64,000 bases of DNA from Microbacterium atlanticum. GTDB lineage: Bacteria; Actinomycetota; Actinomycetes; Actinomycetales; Microbacteriaceae. This document shows, piece by piece, positions 48,789 through 56,814 of the stretch; positions within the stretch are counted from its first letter, which is position 1; every line of letters starts with the position of its first letter. The notes under the pieces were generated by a model that was not told where the DNA came from, did not search any database, and saw nothing but the letters and a program-made list of their open reading frames with translations. The stretch is taken from positions 1,922,001-1,986,000 of the forward strand of contig NZ_CP063813.1 of the NCBI RefSeq assembly GCF_015277815.1, written 5' to 3'. The position numbers and the translations under genes were made by a program.

Positions 48789-49408
48789 CGCGCCGACGCG
48801 CGCCGGGCCACGTGCTCGGGCAGGCGCCGCCACAGCTCGTCCGTCTGACGCAGCGTCTCGTCGAGAGCGCCGCCGGTGTCGATGACCACGTCGGCGACGC
48901 GCAGACGCGCCTCGTCGGGAACCTGCGAGCCGATCCGCGCCTCGGCCTCCGCCTGGGTGAGCCCGCGCAGCTCGACGAGCCGCCGCGCCCTGACGGCAGC
49001 GGGCGCGTGCGCCACCACGACGAGCTCCCAGGGGTCGTCGACGCGCGCTTCCACGAGAAGCGGAACGTCGTAGACGACGACCGCCGAGGGGTCGGCCGCG
49101 AAGGCCTCGGCGAAGCGGCGCGCCGACTCCGTGCGCACGGCCGGGTGCACGATCGCGTTCAGGCGTGCGATCGCGGCGTCGTCGCCGAACACGCGGCTTC
49201 CGAGCGCCGCACGGTCGAGCGATCCGTCGGGGCGCAGCATCCCGGCGCCGAACTCCCTCGCGATGGCAGCGAGCACGGCTGAGCCCGGCGACTGCACCTC
49301 GCGGACGATCTGGTCGGCGTCGACGACGACGGCGCCGTGTCCGGCGAGGCGGCGGGCGACGGTGGACTTCCCCGAGGCGATGCCTCCGGTGAGGGCGACG
49401 AGCGGCAT
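48785..49408 (-). CDS. coaE: Dephospho-CoA kinase
   Basis: 207 residues from the ATG at 49408. Walker A ALTGGIASGKST, then VVVDADQIVREVQ and VVVYDVPLLVEA, are the family motifs. It adds the last phosphate of coenzyme A. In actinobacteria it is typically close to rpsA and uvrB, which holds here on a wider scale (uvrB 1.5 kb on one side, rpsA 5.7 kb on the other). No CoaE-fused UPF0157 domain follows, unlike in mycobacteria. Confidence 0.95.
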   Translation of the reverse strand: MPLVALTGGIASGKSTVARRLAGHGAVVVDADQIVREVQSPGSAVLAAIAREFGAGMLRPDGSLDRAALGSRVFGDDAAIARLNAIVHPAVRTESARRFAEAFAADPSAVVVYDVPLLVEARVDDPWELVVVAHAPAAVRARRLVELRGLTQAEAEARIGSQVPDEARLRVADVVIDTGGALDETLRQTDELWRRLPEHVARRASAR

Positions 49409-49942
49409 CTCTCGAGGATGCCATGCGGCCTGTCGCTTCGGCGCGCGGGGACTCCGGCAAGCCTGCGGACTTCTTGAGGCTGCGCTGAGCGGGAGTTGAG
49501 GGGCCGGGAGTAGCGTCGGGGACACCCGAAGGACAGATCCGCAGGTGCGGAGCTGGGGAGGGCGGAAGATGACCGTCGGACGCGACCACGTTGCGCACGA
49601 CGCCGATTCGCCCCTCCGCACACGCCGCATCTCCCGTCCGCTGGACGGCAGGAGCGGTGGGGTCGTCCGGGAGTGCGGGCCGGCCGCTCGCGTGGGGACG
49701 AAAGCGGCCAGGCTCCGCACGCCGAGGACGCGCGTGGGGCGGGGTGTGGGGGCATCTCCCGCCCTTCGCGCGCCCTGTCGTTCGCACACCACGAGCCGCC
49801 GCTCACACACCACCGCCTCCCTCCATCCTCACCCCCTCCGGTGATGCACGATCGACCCCGCGGATTCCAGAGCGTTTTCTGGGATATCATTTCGGACGTC
49901 CGCGAACGGTCGTCCGCAACCCCGCGCGGGGAAGGTGCAACG
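49409..49942. other. 534-bp region upstream of the response regulator
   Basis: No convincing gene. A frame at 49569-49844 starts with ATG after GGGAGGGCGG and follows TAGCGT (49513-49518), but it is Arg/His/Pro-rich and looks like random GC-rich translation. Near the regulator, TATCAT (about 49880-49885) is a good -10, followed by the palindrome CGGACGTCCG and a second GGTCGTCCG. The stretch 49730-49845 is pyrimidine/purine skewed and could be a long leader or contain a small RNA. Confidence 0.5.
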
Positions 49943-50689
49943 GTGGAGGAATCTCGGGTCGCCGTCGTCATCGAAGACGAGGCAGATATCCGGTCGCTGC
50001 TGTCCACGGTCCTCGGACAAGCCGGATTCGAGGTTCACGACGCCGCCAACGGCGCAGACGGCGTCGAGCTCGTCCGCGAGCGCCGACCGCTGGTGACCAC
50101 CCTCGACGTCAACATGCCCGGGATGGACGGCTTCGAGACGGCCAAGCGCATCCGCGCCATCAGCTCGACCTACATCGTGATGCTGAGCGCACGCACGGAG
50201 GAGATCGACGCGCTCCAGGGGCTGGAGGCGGGTGCCGACGACTACGTCGCCAAGCCGTTCCGGCCTCGGGAGCTGCGCGCGCGGATCGATGCGATGCTGC
50301 GCCGCCCGCGTCACGTCGCCCCCGCCGAGCAGACAGCCGACAGCGCTCCCCCGGCGACGGACGACGGCGCGTGGCTCGAGCACCGCGGCCTCCGGCTCAA
50401 CGCCGAGACGCACATCGTCTGCGTTGACGGGAACGACATCGAGCTCACGCGCAGCGAGTTCGACATCCTCGCCGACCTGCTGGTCGCAGGCAGGCGGGTG
50501 CGCGCGAAGGCCGACCTCGCGATCATGCTGCGCGGGGATCAGTACACCGTGAGCGACTTCGTCAGCGACAGCGACGCGCGCGCGATCGAGGTGCACATGG
50601 CCAACCTGCGGCGCAAGCTCGGCGAGTCGCCGTCCCAGCCGCGGTGGATCGAGACGGTCCGCGGCGTCGGCTACCGCCTCACCGCCTGA
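49943..50689 (+). CDS. OmpR-family response regulator
   Basis: 248 residues from a GTG with GGGGAAGG upstream. The receiver domain has VVIEDEADIR (acidic pocket), LDVNMPG with phospho-acceptor Asp55, MLSAR with the switch Ser/Thr position, and AKPF with the conserved Lys. The winged-helix effector follows a linker (ELTRSEFDILADLL and ARAIEVHMANLRRKLGE, ending IETVRGVGYRL). The likely partner kinase is the convergent gene set at 50.7-53.5 kb. A rare Asn in VNMPG is seen in the family. Confidence 0.92.
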   Translation: MEESRVAVVIEDEADIRSLLSTVLGQAGFEVHDAANGADGVELVRERRPLVTTLDVNMPGMDGFETAKRIRAISSTYIVMLSARTEEIDALQGLEAGADDYVAKPFRPRELRARIDAMLRRPRHVAPAEQTADSAPPATDDGAWLEHRGLRLNAETHIVCVDGNDIELTRSEFDILADLLVAGRRVRAKADLAIMLRGDQYTVSDFVSDSDARAIEVHMANLRRKLGESPSQPRWIETVRGVGYRLTA

Positions 50690-50711
50690 ACGCCGCGACC
50701 GCGTCGGCCGC

Positions 50712-51878
50712 TCACTCCCCCTCGTCGACGAGCACGGACGTCTCGACGTTCGCCGCCGCCCTGCTGGCGGCGTCACGCGCGACGCCGATGAGGTGGACGG
50801 GCTCGTATCCCGCCGTGTCGCTCAGCGCGACCCCTACGCCCACCACCGGTATCACGCCTTCGCCCACCTTGGCGAGGTCGTCGAAGAGCGCGCGGTAGAT
50901 CGCGCCGGCCTGCCGCCTGGCCTCTGCCCCGGACGAGACGCCGAGCGCCACCACCAGGCCGGTCGGGCCGTCCTCGGCCACGACCGCGTTGGTGGGTGCG
51001 TGCCGACGCACCCCGGCGCGCCACGTCTCCGACACCGCGCCGGCGACCTCGCTGCCGAACGCGGTGGAGATCTGGTCGAGGTCGTCCAGGCGCACCGAGG
51101 TCACCGCGACCAGTTCCCCGCGTCGCCACGCCCGATCGCACAGACCGTCCAGGACCCCCTGGAAGGAGTGCGCGTCGACGATGCCCGAGTCGGCCTCCCC
51201 CGGCGACGCGCGCGCCAGGTACCCGCGCATCGGAGCACGGCTCGCGCGCAGCACCGAGGTCACGACGACCGCGACGATCGTGAGGGTCACGGTGAGGAAG
51301 CTGGTCGGGATGGTCCCGAACGCCGTCTGGAACAGGGCGCTGTCGGGTCCCGACGTCACGAACGCCGAGGTGCGCGAGACGTAGTACAGCGACTGGAATC
51401 CGAGGACCGCGCCCAGGACCCACGCCGTGCGGGACTCGCGCATGTCGCCTTGGAAGCACTCCGCGGCACCGGCGGCGGCGAAGGCGAGGAGCGGCACGAA
51501 CATCCACAGGGCCCCTGCCCAGTCCCCGCCGCTCTCGCCTTCGACAGCGACGGCAGCGACTGCGCCGAGGGCCGCGGCGGCGACGACGAGCGACGCCCAC
51601 CGGATGCGGCGCCCGTTGAAGCGGCGGCATCCGAGCCACATGCACCCGGTTCCGACCACGAAGGCGGCGTTTCCGACGGCGATCGCCCACCAGGCGCCGT
51701 CGGCGAGCACCCACACCGTGTACGCGAGGGTCGTCAGCATGCCCGCGAGGAACGCGATGGACCAGATCCGGCCGGCGCCCTCGTCGCGGCGGAGGATGGT
51801 CTCGATGATGAACACCACGCCGCTCACGTTGACCACGAGAGCGGTGATCAGGTGGATGCTGGCCAGATCGAGCGTCAT
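50712..51878 (-). CDS. Seven-helix membrane protein with degenerate GGDEF-like domain
   Basis: 388 residues. The N-terminal 215 have about seven hydrophobic helices (from SIHLITALVVNVSGVVFIIE to FLTVTLTIVAVVVTSVL). The C-terminal 150 follow a diguanylate-cyclase layout: ELVAVTSVRLDDLDQISTAFGSEVAG in place of the metal-binding helix, then VAEDGPTGLVVAL where the GGDEF loop should be, then EARRQAGAIYRALFDDL. The catalytic motif and metal Asp are altered, so activity is unlikely. The ATG overlaps the kinase stop (ATGA). Confidence 0.75.
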   Translation of the reverse strand: MTLDLASIHLITALVVNVSGVVFIIETILRRDEGAGRIWSIAFLAGMLTTLAYTVWVLADGAWWAIAVGNAAFVVGTGCMWLGCRRFNGRRIRWASLVVAAAALGAVAAVAVEGESGGDWAGALWMFVPLLAFAAAGAAECFQGDMRESRTAWVLGAVLGFQSLYYVSRTSAFVTSGPDSALFQTAFGTIPTSFLTVTLTIVAVVVTSVLRASRAPMRGYLARASPGEADSGIVDAHSFQGVLDGLCDRAWRRGELVAVTSVRLDDLDQISTAFGSEVAGAVSETWRAGVRRHAPTNAVVAEDGPTGLVVALGVSSGAEARRQAGAIYRALFDDLAKVGEGVIPVVGVGVALSDTAGYEPVHLIGVARDAASRAAANVETSVLVDEGE

Positions 51879-53545
51879 GATCCCTCTCCTTCCGGGGGCT
51901 GGGCGGGGAGCTTCACGATGAAGGTCGATCCCACGCCGGGCGCGGTGTGCAGGGCGAGCTCCCCGCCGTGAGCGCGCACGATGTCCCGGGTGATGGCGAG
52001 CCCCAGCCCGGTCCCCGCGCGCCGCTCGCCACCGGCCTTGTAGTAGCGCTGGAACAGCCGGGAGCGGTCCGCATCGGAGATGCCGACCCCGGTGTCGCGG
52101 ACCAGGATCCAGCTCGAGGTACCGTCGCTGGTCGTGCCGACGAACACGGTGCCACCGTCCTTGTTGTAGGCGATGGCATTCGACACGAGATTGTCGACCA
52201 CCTGCCGCAGACGCAGCGGGTCGGCCCAGGCGCTCGCCGGCTCGAGCCCGGTCTGGTCGATCGTGATCGCCCGCGCGGCAGCGCGGGGCGCCGCGTCGGC
52301 GGCGGCCGCACCGATCAGCTCGCGCAGGTCCAGCAGCTGGGGAACGAGGGAGGCCTCGACGGAGGAGGGCGACGAGCTCGACGCGGCGAGGATGTCGGCG
52401 ACAATCCGCAGCAGCCGCTCGGCGTTGCGCTCGGCGACGTCCAGCCCGGCGCGCACGGCCTCCGGCGTGTCGGGGTCTTCGATCGCCAGGTCCAGATAGC
52501 CGAGGATCGACGTCAGCGGTGTCCGCAGCTCGTGCGAGACGGACGCCACGAGGTCGTCACGGGCGCGGAGCGCGGTCAGCTCGGCCGTGACGTCGCGCGA
52601 GACGACCACGGCGCCGGCGTCCTGGCCGTCGGGGTCGATGATGCGTCGCGCGGTGATGTTCAACGCGCGACGCGGTCCGGGCTCCTCACCGAACCACACC
52701 ACCTGATCGTCGAACGCCTCGCCGCGGCGGGCGCGCTCCAGCGGAAGCTCGTCCGGCGGGAGGCGGGAGGTGCCGTCGTCTCGGAAGGCCGGGACCTTGG
52801 ACGCCTCGCCCGGCTCCAGTCCGAGCTGCAGGCGGCCATGCGCCTCGTTGTTGATGGTGACGCGCCCGTCCGGGCGCAGGCGCACGACGCCGAAGTCGAC
52901 GGCGTCGAGCACCTCCGTGACGACCTGCTCCTGACGGCGGGTGCGTGCCAGCACGCTGCGCAGCAGCTCGGACTGCTTCGCCAGCAGCATCCGCTGGGCA
53001 TCCGAGCGGCGTGCGTTGAGATGGCTGGTCGCCGCCACGGCGATCAGCACGAGCGGGAGCAGGAACGTGCGGTAGGTGACCTCGGTCGCGCTCAGTGCGG
53101 CCAGCACGCTGGCGATGCCGGCGATCGCCACGATCACCCCCGACAATCCGAGCAGCCCGAATCCCCCGGCCAGCCAGGTGGTGGGGAAGATCCACAGCAG
53201 ACCGAGCACGGTGTCGGGCGCTGCGATCTGCATCAGGGTGATGGCGAGGATGTCGACGGCCGGGACCAGGGCGACCCAGCCGTAGCTGATGCGCCCCCAC
53301 GGGATGACCAGCGTGGCCGCGGCGACGACGATCACGATCACCACGCCGAGGAAGAACAGCAGCGGGTCGCCGGTGAAGGGCCCGATCGCCACGAGCACGC
53401 CGAGCACGAAGACGACACCTGCCAGCAGCAGCTGGTTGAGCGTCGCGGTACGACCCCGCGTGCCGTCGGCTGCTTCGGGCGCCGTGACTCCCGGCCGCGG
53501 GCGGCCCATGAGCACGCTGGATTCGCGCGGTCTCGCGGCGGTCAT
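51875..53545 (-). CDS. Sensor histidine kinase with membrane and PAS domains
   Basis: 556 residues from the ATG at 53545. Residues about 35-190 hold six hydrophobic helices, then a coiled-coil stretch. A PAS domain follows (VLDAVDFGVVRLRPDGRVTINNEAHGRL). The HisKA domain has SHELRTPLTSILGYL, with N box DNLVSNAIAYNK, G1 DTGVGISD and G2 GTGLGLAITRDI, all intact. The N-terminal 30 residues are polar. It probably signals to the regulator at 49943 and is coupled to the degenerate GGDEF protein. Confidence 0.9.
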   Translation of the reverse strand: MTAARPRESSVLMGRPRPGVTAPEAADGTRGRTATLNQLLLAGVVFVLGVLVAIGPFTGDPLLFFLGVVIVIVVAAATLVIPWGRISYGWVALVPAVDILAITLMQIAAPDTVLGLLWIFPTTWLAGGFGLLGLSGVIVAIAGIASVLAALSATEVTYRTFLLPLVLIAVAATSHLNARRSDAQRMLLAKQSELLRSVLARTRRQEQVVTEVLDAVDFGVVRLRPDGRVTINNEAHGRLQLGLEPGEASKVPAFRDDGTSRLPPDELPLERARRGEAFDDQVVWFGEEPGPRRALNITARRIIDPDGQDAGAVVVSRDVTAELTALRARDDLVASVSHELRTPLTSILGYLDLAIEDPDTPEAVRAGLDVAERNAERLLRIVADILAASSSSPSSVEASLVPQLLDLRELIGAAAADAAPRAAARAITIDQTGLEPASAWADPLRLRQVVDNLVSNAIAYNKDGGTVFVGTTSDGTSSWILVRDTGVGISDADRSRLFQRYYKAGGERRAGTGLGLAITRDIVRAHGGELALHTAPGVGSTFIVKLPAQPPEGEGS

Positions 53546-53551
53546 AACGCG

Positions 53552-53557
53552 ACGCTA
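53552..53557 (-). promoter_or_regulatory. -10 element of the kinase gene, leaderless arrangement
   Basis: Minus-strand TAGCGT ends 6 nt before the ATG at 53545. Confidence 0.5.
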
Positions 53558-53638
53558 ACGGATGCCGGCCCTCCCGTGTGCGAGGGGCGCGCGCGGCGCT
53601 CACCGCCCGCCGGCGGCGACCGCGGCGGACCTTTCGCG

Positions 53639-54304
53639 TCAGAAGCCGAAGTCGCCGCCGAAGTCTCCGAAACCGCCCATGTCGCCGGCGGCGTCCCCGC
53701 CCCATCCCGAGCCCGGGTCTCCCCACCCGGCGTCCGCGCCGCCGCCCGCGTCCGCCCCGACGTCCCCGGAGCCGTCACCGGCCGATGAGCCGTCCTCATA
53801 GCCCTGCCCGTCCGCGAAGGCCGGTGCCATGAACGAGCTGACCAGCGCCGAGCCGATGACGTAGCCGACGACGGTGCCGAGGATCGACGAACCCAGCATC
53901 GACCCGAACGACGGGCCGCCGCCCTGTCGCTGCGGGCCCAGCGTGCGCTCAATGAAACCCGGATTCTGGTACTCCGCTCGCGTCGCCGCGCGCGCCATGG
54001 TCTGGGGGTCGGTCGAGCGGGGCTGCTCGTACGGCGGCAGGCTGGCCGAGAGCTCCGCGAGCACCTGCTGCCGCTGCGGCTCGGTCAGCCTCGCGAAGGC
54101 CTCGGCATGCACCTGCTCGATCGTCTCGGGCGGCGCCGTGCGCAGCAGGTAGCGGTACCGCTCGATGGCGATCTCGTCCTCGCTCCGCGGGGGCTGCATG
54201 CCGGGCTGGGTCCGCGGCGGCTGTCCGCCGTAGGCGTTCTGCGGCACGGGCGGCGCCTGACGCGCGTCATCCGAGCCGCCGAAGAGTCGATCGAATAGTC
54301 CCAT
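53639..54304 (-). CDS. Uncharacterised protein with Gly/Asp/Phe-rich tail (paralogue 2)
   Basis: 221 residues. It starts MGLFDRLFGG, has a Pro/Gln-rich linker, then the helical domain IERYRYLLRTAPPETIEQVHAEAFARLTEPQRQQVLAEL, which corresponds to paralogue 1 at 47390. A glycine-zipper-like hydrophobic segment follows (about residues 130-160, SMLGSSILGTVVGYVIGSAL). The tail is Gly/Asp/Ala-rich and ends in GGFGDFGGDFGF. The function is unknown. The hydrophobic zipper suggests membrane association or oligomerisation. Confidence 0.75.
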   Translation of the reverse strand: MGLFDRLFGGSDDARQAPPVPQNAYGGQPPRTQPGMQPPRSEDEIAIERYRYLLRTAPPETIEQVHAEAFARLTEPQRQQVLAELSASLPPYEQPRSTDPQTMARAATRAEYQNPGFIERTLGPQRQGGGPSFGSMLGSSILGTVVGYVIGSALVSSFMAPAFADGQGYEDGSSAGDGSGDVGADAGGGADAGWGDPGSGWGGDAAGDMGGFGDFGGDFGF

Positions 54305-54400
54305 GGTCTGCTCCGTCCTGCGGGGTCCTTCACACGGTAGGGGCGCTTCCTAGGAACCTGCTGGAGGGCCGGTCGCCCGCCGCCCCCGCGCCCGAGGTCC

Positions 54401-54970
54401 TCACCCGTGCGCGGCCAGCGCCTCGCTCACCCATCGCGCATGCTGCTGCCACGGGTCATCCACACCGGCGGCGAGCGCGGCGATGTGCGCCGCGAGCGTC
54501 TCGGAGCGCCGGAACCACTCAGTGCGCGGGTGGCGGTCGGCTGCGAACTGGCGGTGCCGGCGCTGCTCGAGCGCGCGTCCGCCCCGCTCGAAGGCGAGCA
54601 GCTCGTCGTGCCAGATCGCCGACAGGCGCTGCCGCGGGTTGGCGCTGGTGCCGATCTTGACGCGGTCGGCATAGCCCAGGTAGTAGACGACCTCGACGCG
54701 CGGCGGCGCCAGCTCGGCATCGGGGACATCGCCGTGGCGCCATTCGCACACCGCGCAGAGCCATCCGGACGGATACCGCACCCCCAGCCGCGACCCGCAG
54801 GCCAGGCAGGGCGCGGGCAGCACATCGGTGAGGCCGTACTCCGCCGCCACCCACTCCCCCGCGATGGCGAGATGCCGTTCGCACAGGGGCAGCGGGGAAC
54901 CGCTGGGCACCGGGCCGCGGCATCCGCCGTCGTCGACAGCGCAGCGTGAGGTCGTGGGCGTGTCAGGCAC
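54401..54970 (-). CDS. GIY-YIG/T5orf172-like protein with zinc-ribbon cysteines
   Basis: 189 residues from the GTG at 54970 (upstream frame rejected). The N-terminal half has Cys pairs (CAVDDGGC, LCERH, CLACG, CAVCEW) that can form one or two zinc ribbons. The C-terminal half reads VVYYLGYADRVKIGTSANPRQRLSAI, the GIY-YIG core in T5orf172 style, then EQRRHRQFAADRHPRTEWFR. This is a nuclease fold, but its role (repair, defence, or other) is unknown. Confidence 0.8.
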   Translation of the reverse strand: MPDTPTTSRCAVDDGGCRGPVPSGSPLPLCERHLAIAGEWVAAEYGLTDVLPAPCLACGSRLGVRYPSGWLCAVCEWRHGDVPDAELAPPRVEVVYYLGYADRVKIGTSANPRQRLSAIWHDELLAFERGGRALEQRRHRQFAADRHPRTEWFRRSETLAAHIAALAAGVDDPWQQHARWVSEALAAHG

Positions 54971-54976
54971 ACCGCG

Positions 54977-54982
54977 ACGGTA
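54977..54982 (-). promoter_or_regulatory. -10 element of the GIY-YIG gene, leaderless arrangement
   Basis: Minus-strand TACCGT ends 6 nt before the GTG at 54970. Confidence 0.45.
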
Positions 54983-55027
54983 CCCCCGGCCACCGACGCC
55001 CGCCCGAGGCGGGTCGCAGCAGGTATG

Positions 55028-55063
55028 CGAGAAGGCCGCCACCGGCGGGTGACGGCCTTCTCG
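55028..55063 (-). terminator. Terminator after rpsA
   Basis: An outer 11-bp stem (55028-55038 with 55053-55063) is extended after one mismatch by 4 bp (55040-55043 with 55048-55051). It lies 38 bp past the rpsA stop. Confidence 0.75.
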
Positions 55064-55100
55064 GACCGGGGTTCAGCGAACCCGGCGACTCAGCTCGGGA

Positions 55101-56549
55101 TCAGCGACCCGAGAGCTTCTCACGCAGAGCCGCGAGGGCCTCGTCGTCAGCCAGCGTGCCCGCAGGGCCGCTGTCGGACGAGAACGACGACGCGCCGGTC
55201 TCGACCGGAGCGGCCGCCTCGGCCTCGAGGGCCTTGGTGACGGCAGCCTTGTGAGCCTCCCAGCGCGCGTGGGCGGCGGCGTACTCCTGCTCCCACTTCT
55301 CACGCTGCTCATCGAAGCCTTCGAGCCAGGCGTTGGTCTCGGGGTCGAAGCCCTCGGGGTACTTGTACTCGCCGTGCTCGTCGTACTCCGTGACCATGCC
55401 GTAGAGCGCCGGGTCGAACTCGGTGCCGTTGGGGTCGACCGACTCGTTCGCCTGCTTGAGCGAGAGCGAGATGCGGCGACGCTCGAGGTCGATGTCGATG
55501 ATCTTGACGAAGACCTCTTCACCGACCGAGACGACCTGCTCGGCCAGCTCGACGTGCTTGCCCGACAGCTCGGAGATGTGCACGAGGCCCTCGATGCCGT
55601 CCGCGACGCGGACGAAGGCACCGAACGGCACGAGCTTGGTGACCTTGCCCGGCGCGACCTGTCCGATCGCGTGCGTGCGGGCGAAGACCTGCCACGGGTC
55701 CTCCTGCGTCGCCTTGAGCGACAGCGAGACGCGCTCGCGGTCGAGGTCGACCTCGAGGATCTCGACGGTGACCTCCTGGCCGACCTCGACGACCTCGGAC
55801 GCGTGCTCGATGTGCTTCCACGACAGCTCCGAGACGTGGACGAGACCGTCGACGCCACCGAGGTCGACGAACGCACCGAAGTTGACGATCGACGAGACCG
55901 TGCCCTTGCGGACCTGGCCCTTGTGGAGGTTGTTGAGGAACGTGGTGCGCGACTCGGACTGCGTCTGCTCGAGCAGCGCACGGCGCGAGAGCACGACGTT
56001 GTTGCGGTTCTTGTCGAGCTCGAGGATCTTGGCCTCGATCTCCTGGCCGAGGTACGGCGTGAGATCGCGCACGCGGCGGAGCTCGATGAGCGACGCCGGC
56101 AGGAAGCCGCGCAGGCCGATGTCGACGATCAGACCGCCCTTGACGACCTCGATCACGGAGCCGGTGACGACACCGTCGTTCTCCTTGATCTTCTCGACGT
56201 CGCCCCAGGCGCGCTCGTACTGGGCGCGCTTCTTGGAGAGGATGAGGCGGCCTTCCTTGTCCTCCTTCTGGAGAACGAGGGCTTCGACCTCGTCGCCGAC
56301 CTTGACGACCTCGTTCGGGTCGACGTCGTGCTTGATGGAGAGCTCGCGCGAGGGGATGACACCCTCGGTCTTGTAGCCGACGTCGAGGAGCACCTCGTCG
56401 CGGTCGATCTTCACCACGGTGCCTTCGATCAGGTCGCCGTCGTTGAAGAACTTCAGGGTCTTCTCGACCGCGGCCAGGAAGTCCTCAGCAGAGCCGATGT
56501 CGTTGATCGCGACCTGCTTGGTGGCCGTGGCGGTCGTTGCGCTAGTCAT
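55101..56549 (-). CDS. rpsA: 30S ribosomal protein S1
   Basis: 482 residues with four S1 RNA-binding repeats; starts include EGTVVKIDRDEVLLDVGYK, TGSVIEVVKGGLIVDIGLRG, KGTVSSIVNFGAFVDLGG and PGKVTKLVPFGAFVRVADG. The N-terminal 40 residues and acidic C-terminal tail are actinobacterial. It helps load mRNA on the 30S subunit. AAGGA lies 11 nt before the ATG. It has a structured leader of about 190 nt and a hairpin terminator, so it is transcribed on its own. Confidence 0.97.
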   Translation of the reverse strand: MTSATTATATKQVAINDIGSAEDFLAAVEKTLKFFNDGDLIEGTVVKIDRDEVLLDVGYKTEGVIPSRELSIKHDVDPNEVVKVGDEVEALVLQKEDKEGRLILSKKRAQYERAWGDVEKIKENDGVVTGSVIEVVKGGLIVDIGLRGFLPASLIELRRVRDLTPYLGQEIEAKILELDKNRNNVVLSRRALLEQTQSESRTTFLNNLHKGQVRKGTVSSIVNFGAFVDLGGVDGLVHVSELSWKHIEHASEVVEVGQEVTVEILEVDLDRERVSLSLKATQEDPWQVFARTHAIGQVAPGKVTKLVPFGAFVRVADGIEGLVHISELSGKHVELAEQVVSVGEEVFVKIIDIDLERRRISLSLKQANESVDPNGTEFDPALYGMVTEYDEHGEYKYPEGFDPETNAWLEGFDEQREKWEQEYAAAHARWEAHKAAVTKALEAEAAAPVETGASSFSSDSGPAGTLADDEALAALREKLSGR

Positions 56550-56667
56550 GTAGTGGGTTGTCCTTGTTGGGTTGGGAGTCGGGCCGCGGCTTTCAGCGGC
56601 AGCCGGCCGCGCGGACGCGAACGGATGCCTCCAGCCGAGGCGAGGCGGATTGTGTAAAGCGATGCCA

Positions 56668-56750
56668 CCCGGCCCAGCCGGGATCCCGGCACCGGCGCAA
56701 GCCGGTACTCAGGCGTGGCGAAGCAGCCACACGAGTGACGCTCCAGGGTA
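56668..56750 (-). promoter_or_regulatory. Promoter and structured leader of rpsA
   Basis: Minus-strand TACCCT (56750-56745) is the -10. The leader then holds three hairpins in a row: 5-bp stem 56715-56719/56726-56730, 6-bp stem 56691-56696/56701-56706, and 6-bp stem 56668-56673/56677-56682, with a competing palindrome at 56678-56689. Such structure may regulate S1 translation. Confidence 0.5.
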
Positions 56751-56814
56751 TCAGAACGCGCGGGTCATCCGCGATGTTCCCCGGCATCGCGGCGCGAGAC
56801 GCGCGGAGGGTGCC

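Noticed and set aside
49569..49844. Possible 92-codon gene before the response regulator
   Set aside because: A ribosome-like GGGAGGGCGG is present, but the product is rich in Arg, His, Pro with no structure or motif, so I left it as part of the non-coding region.
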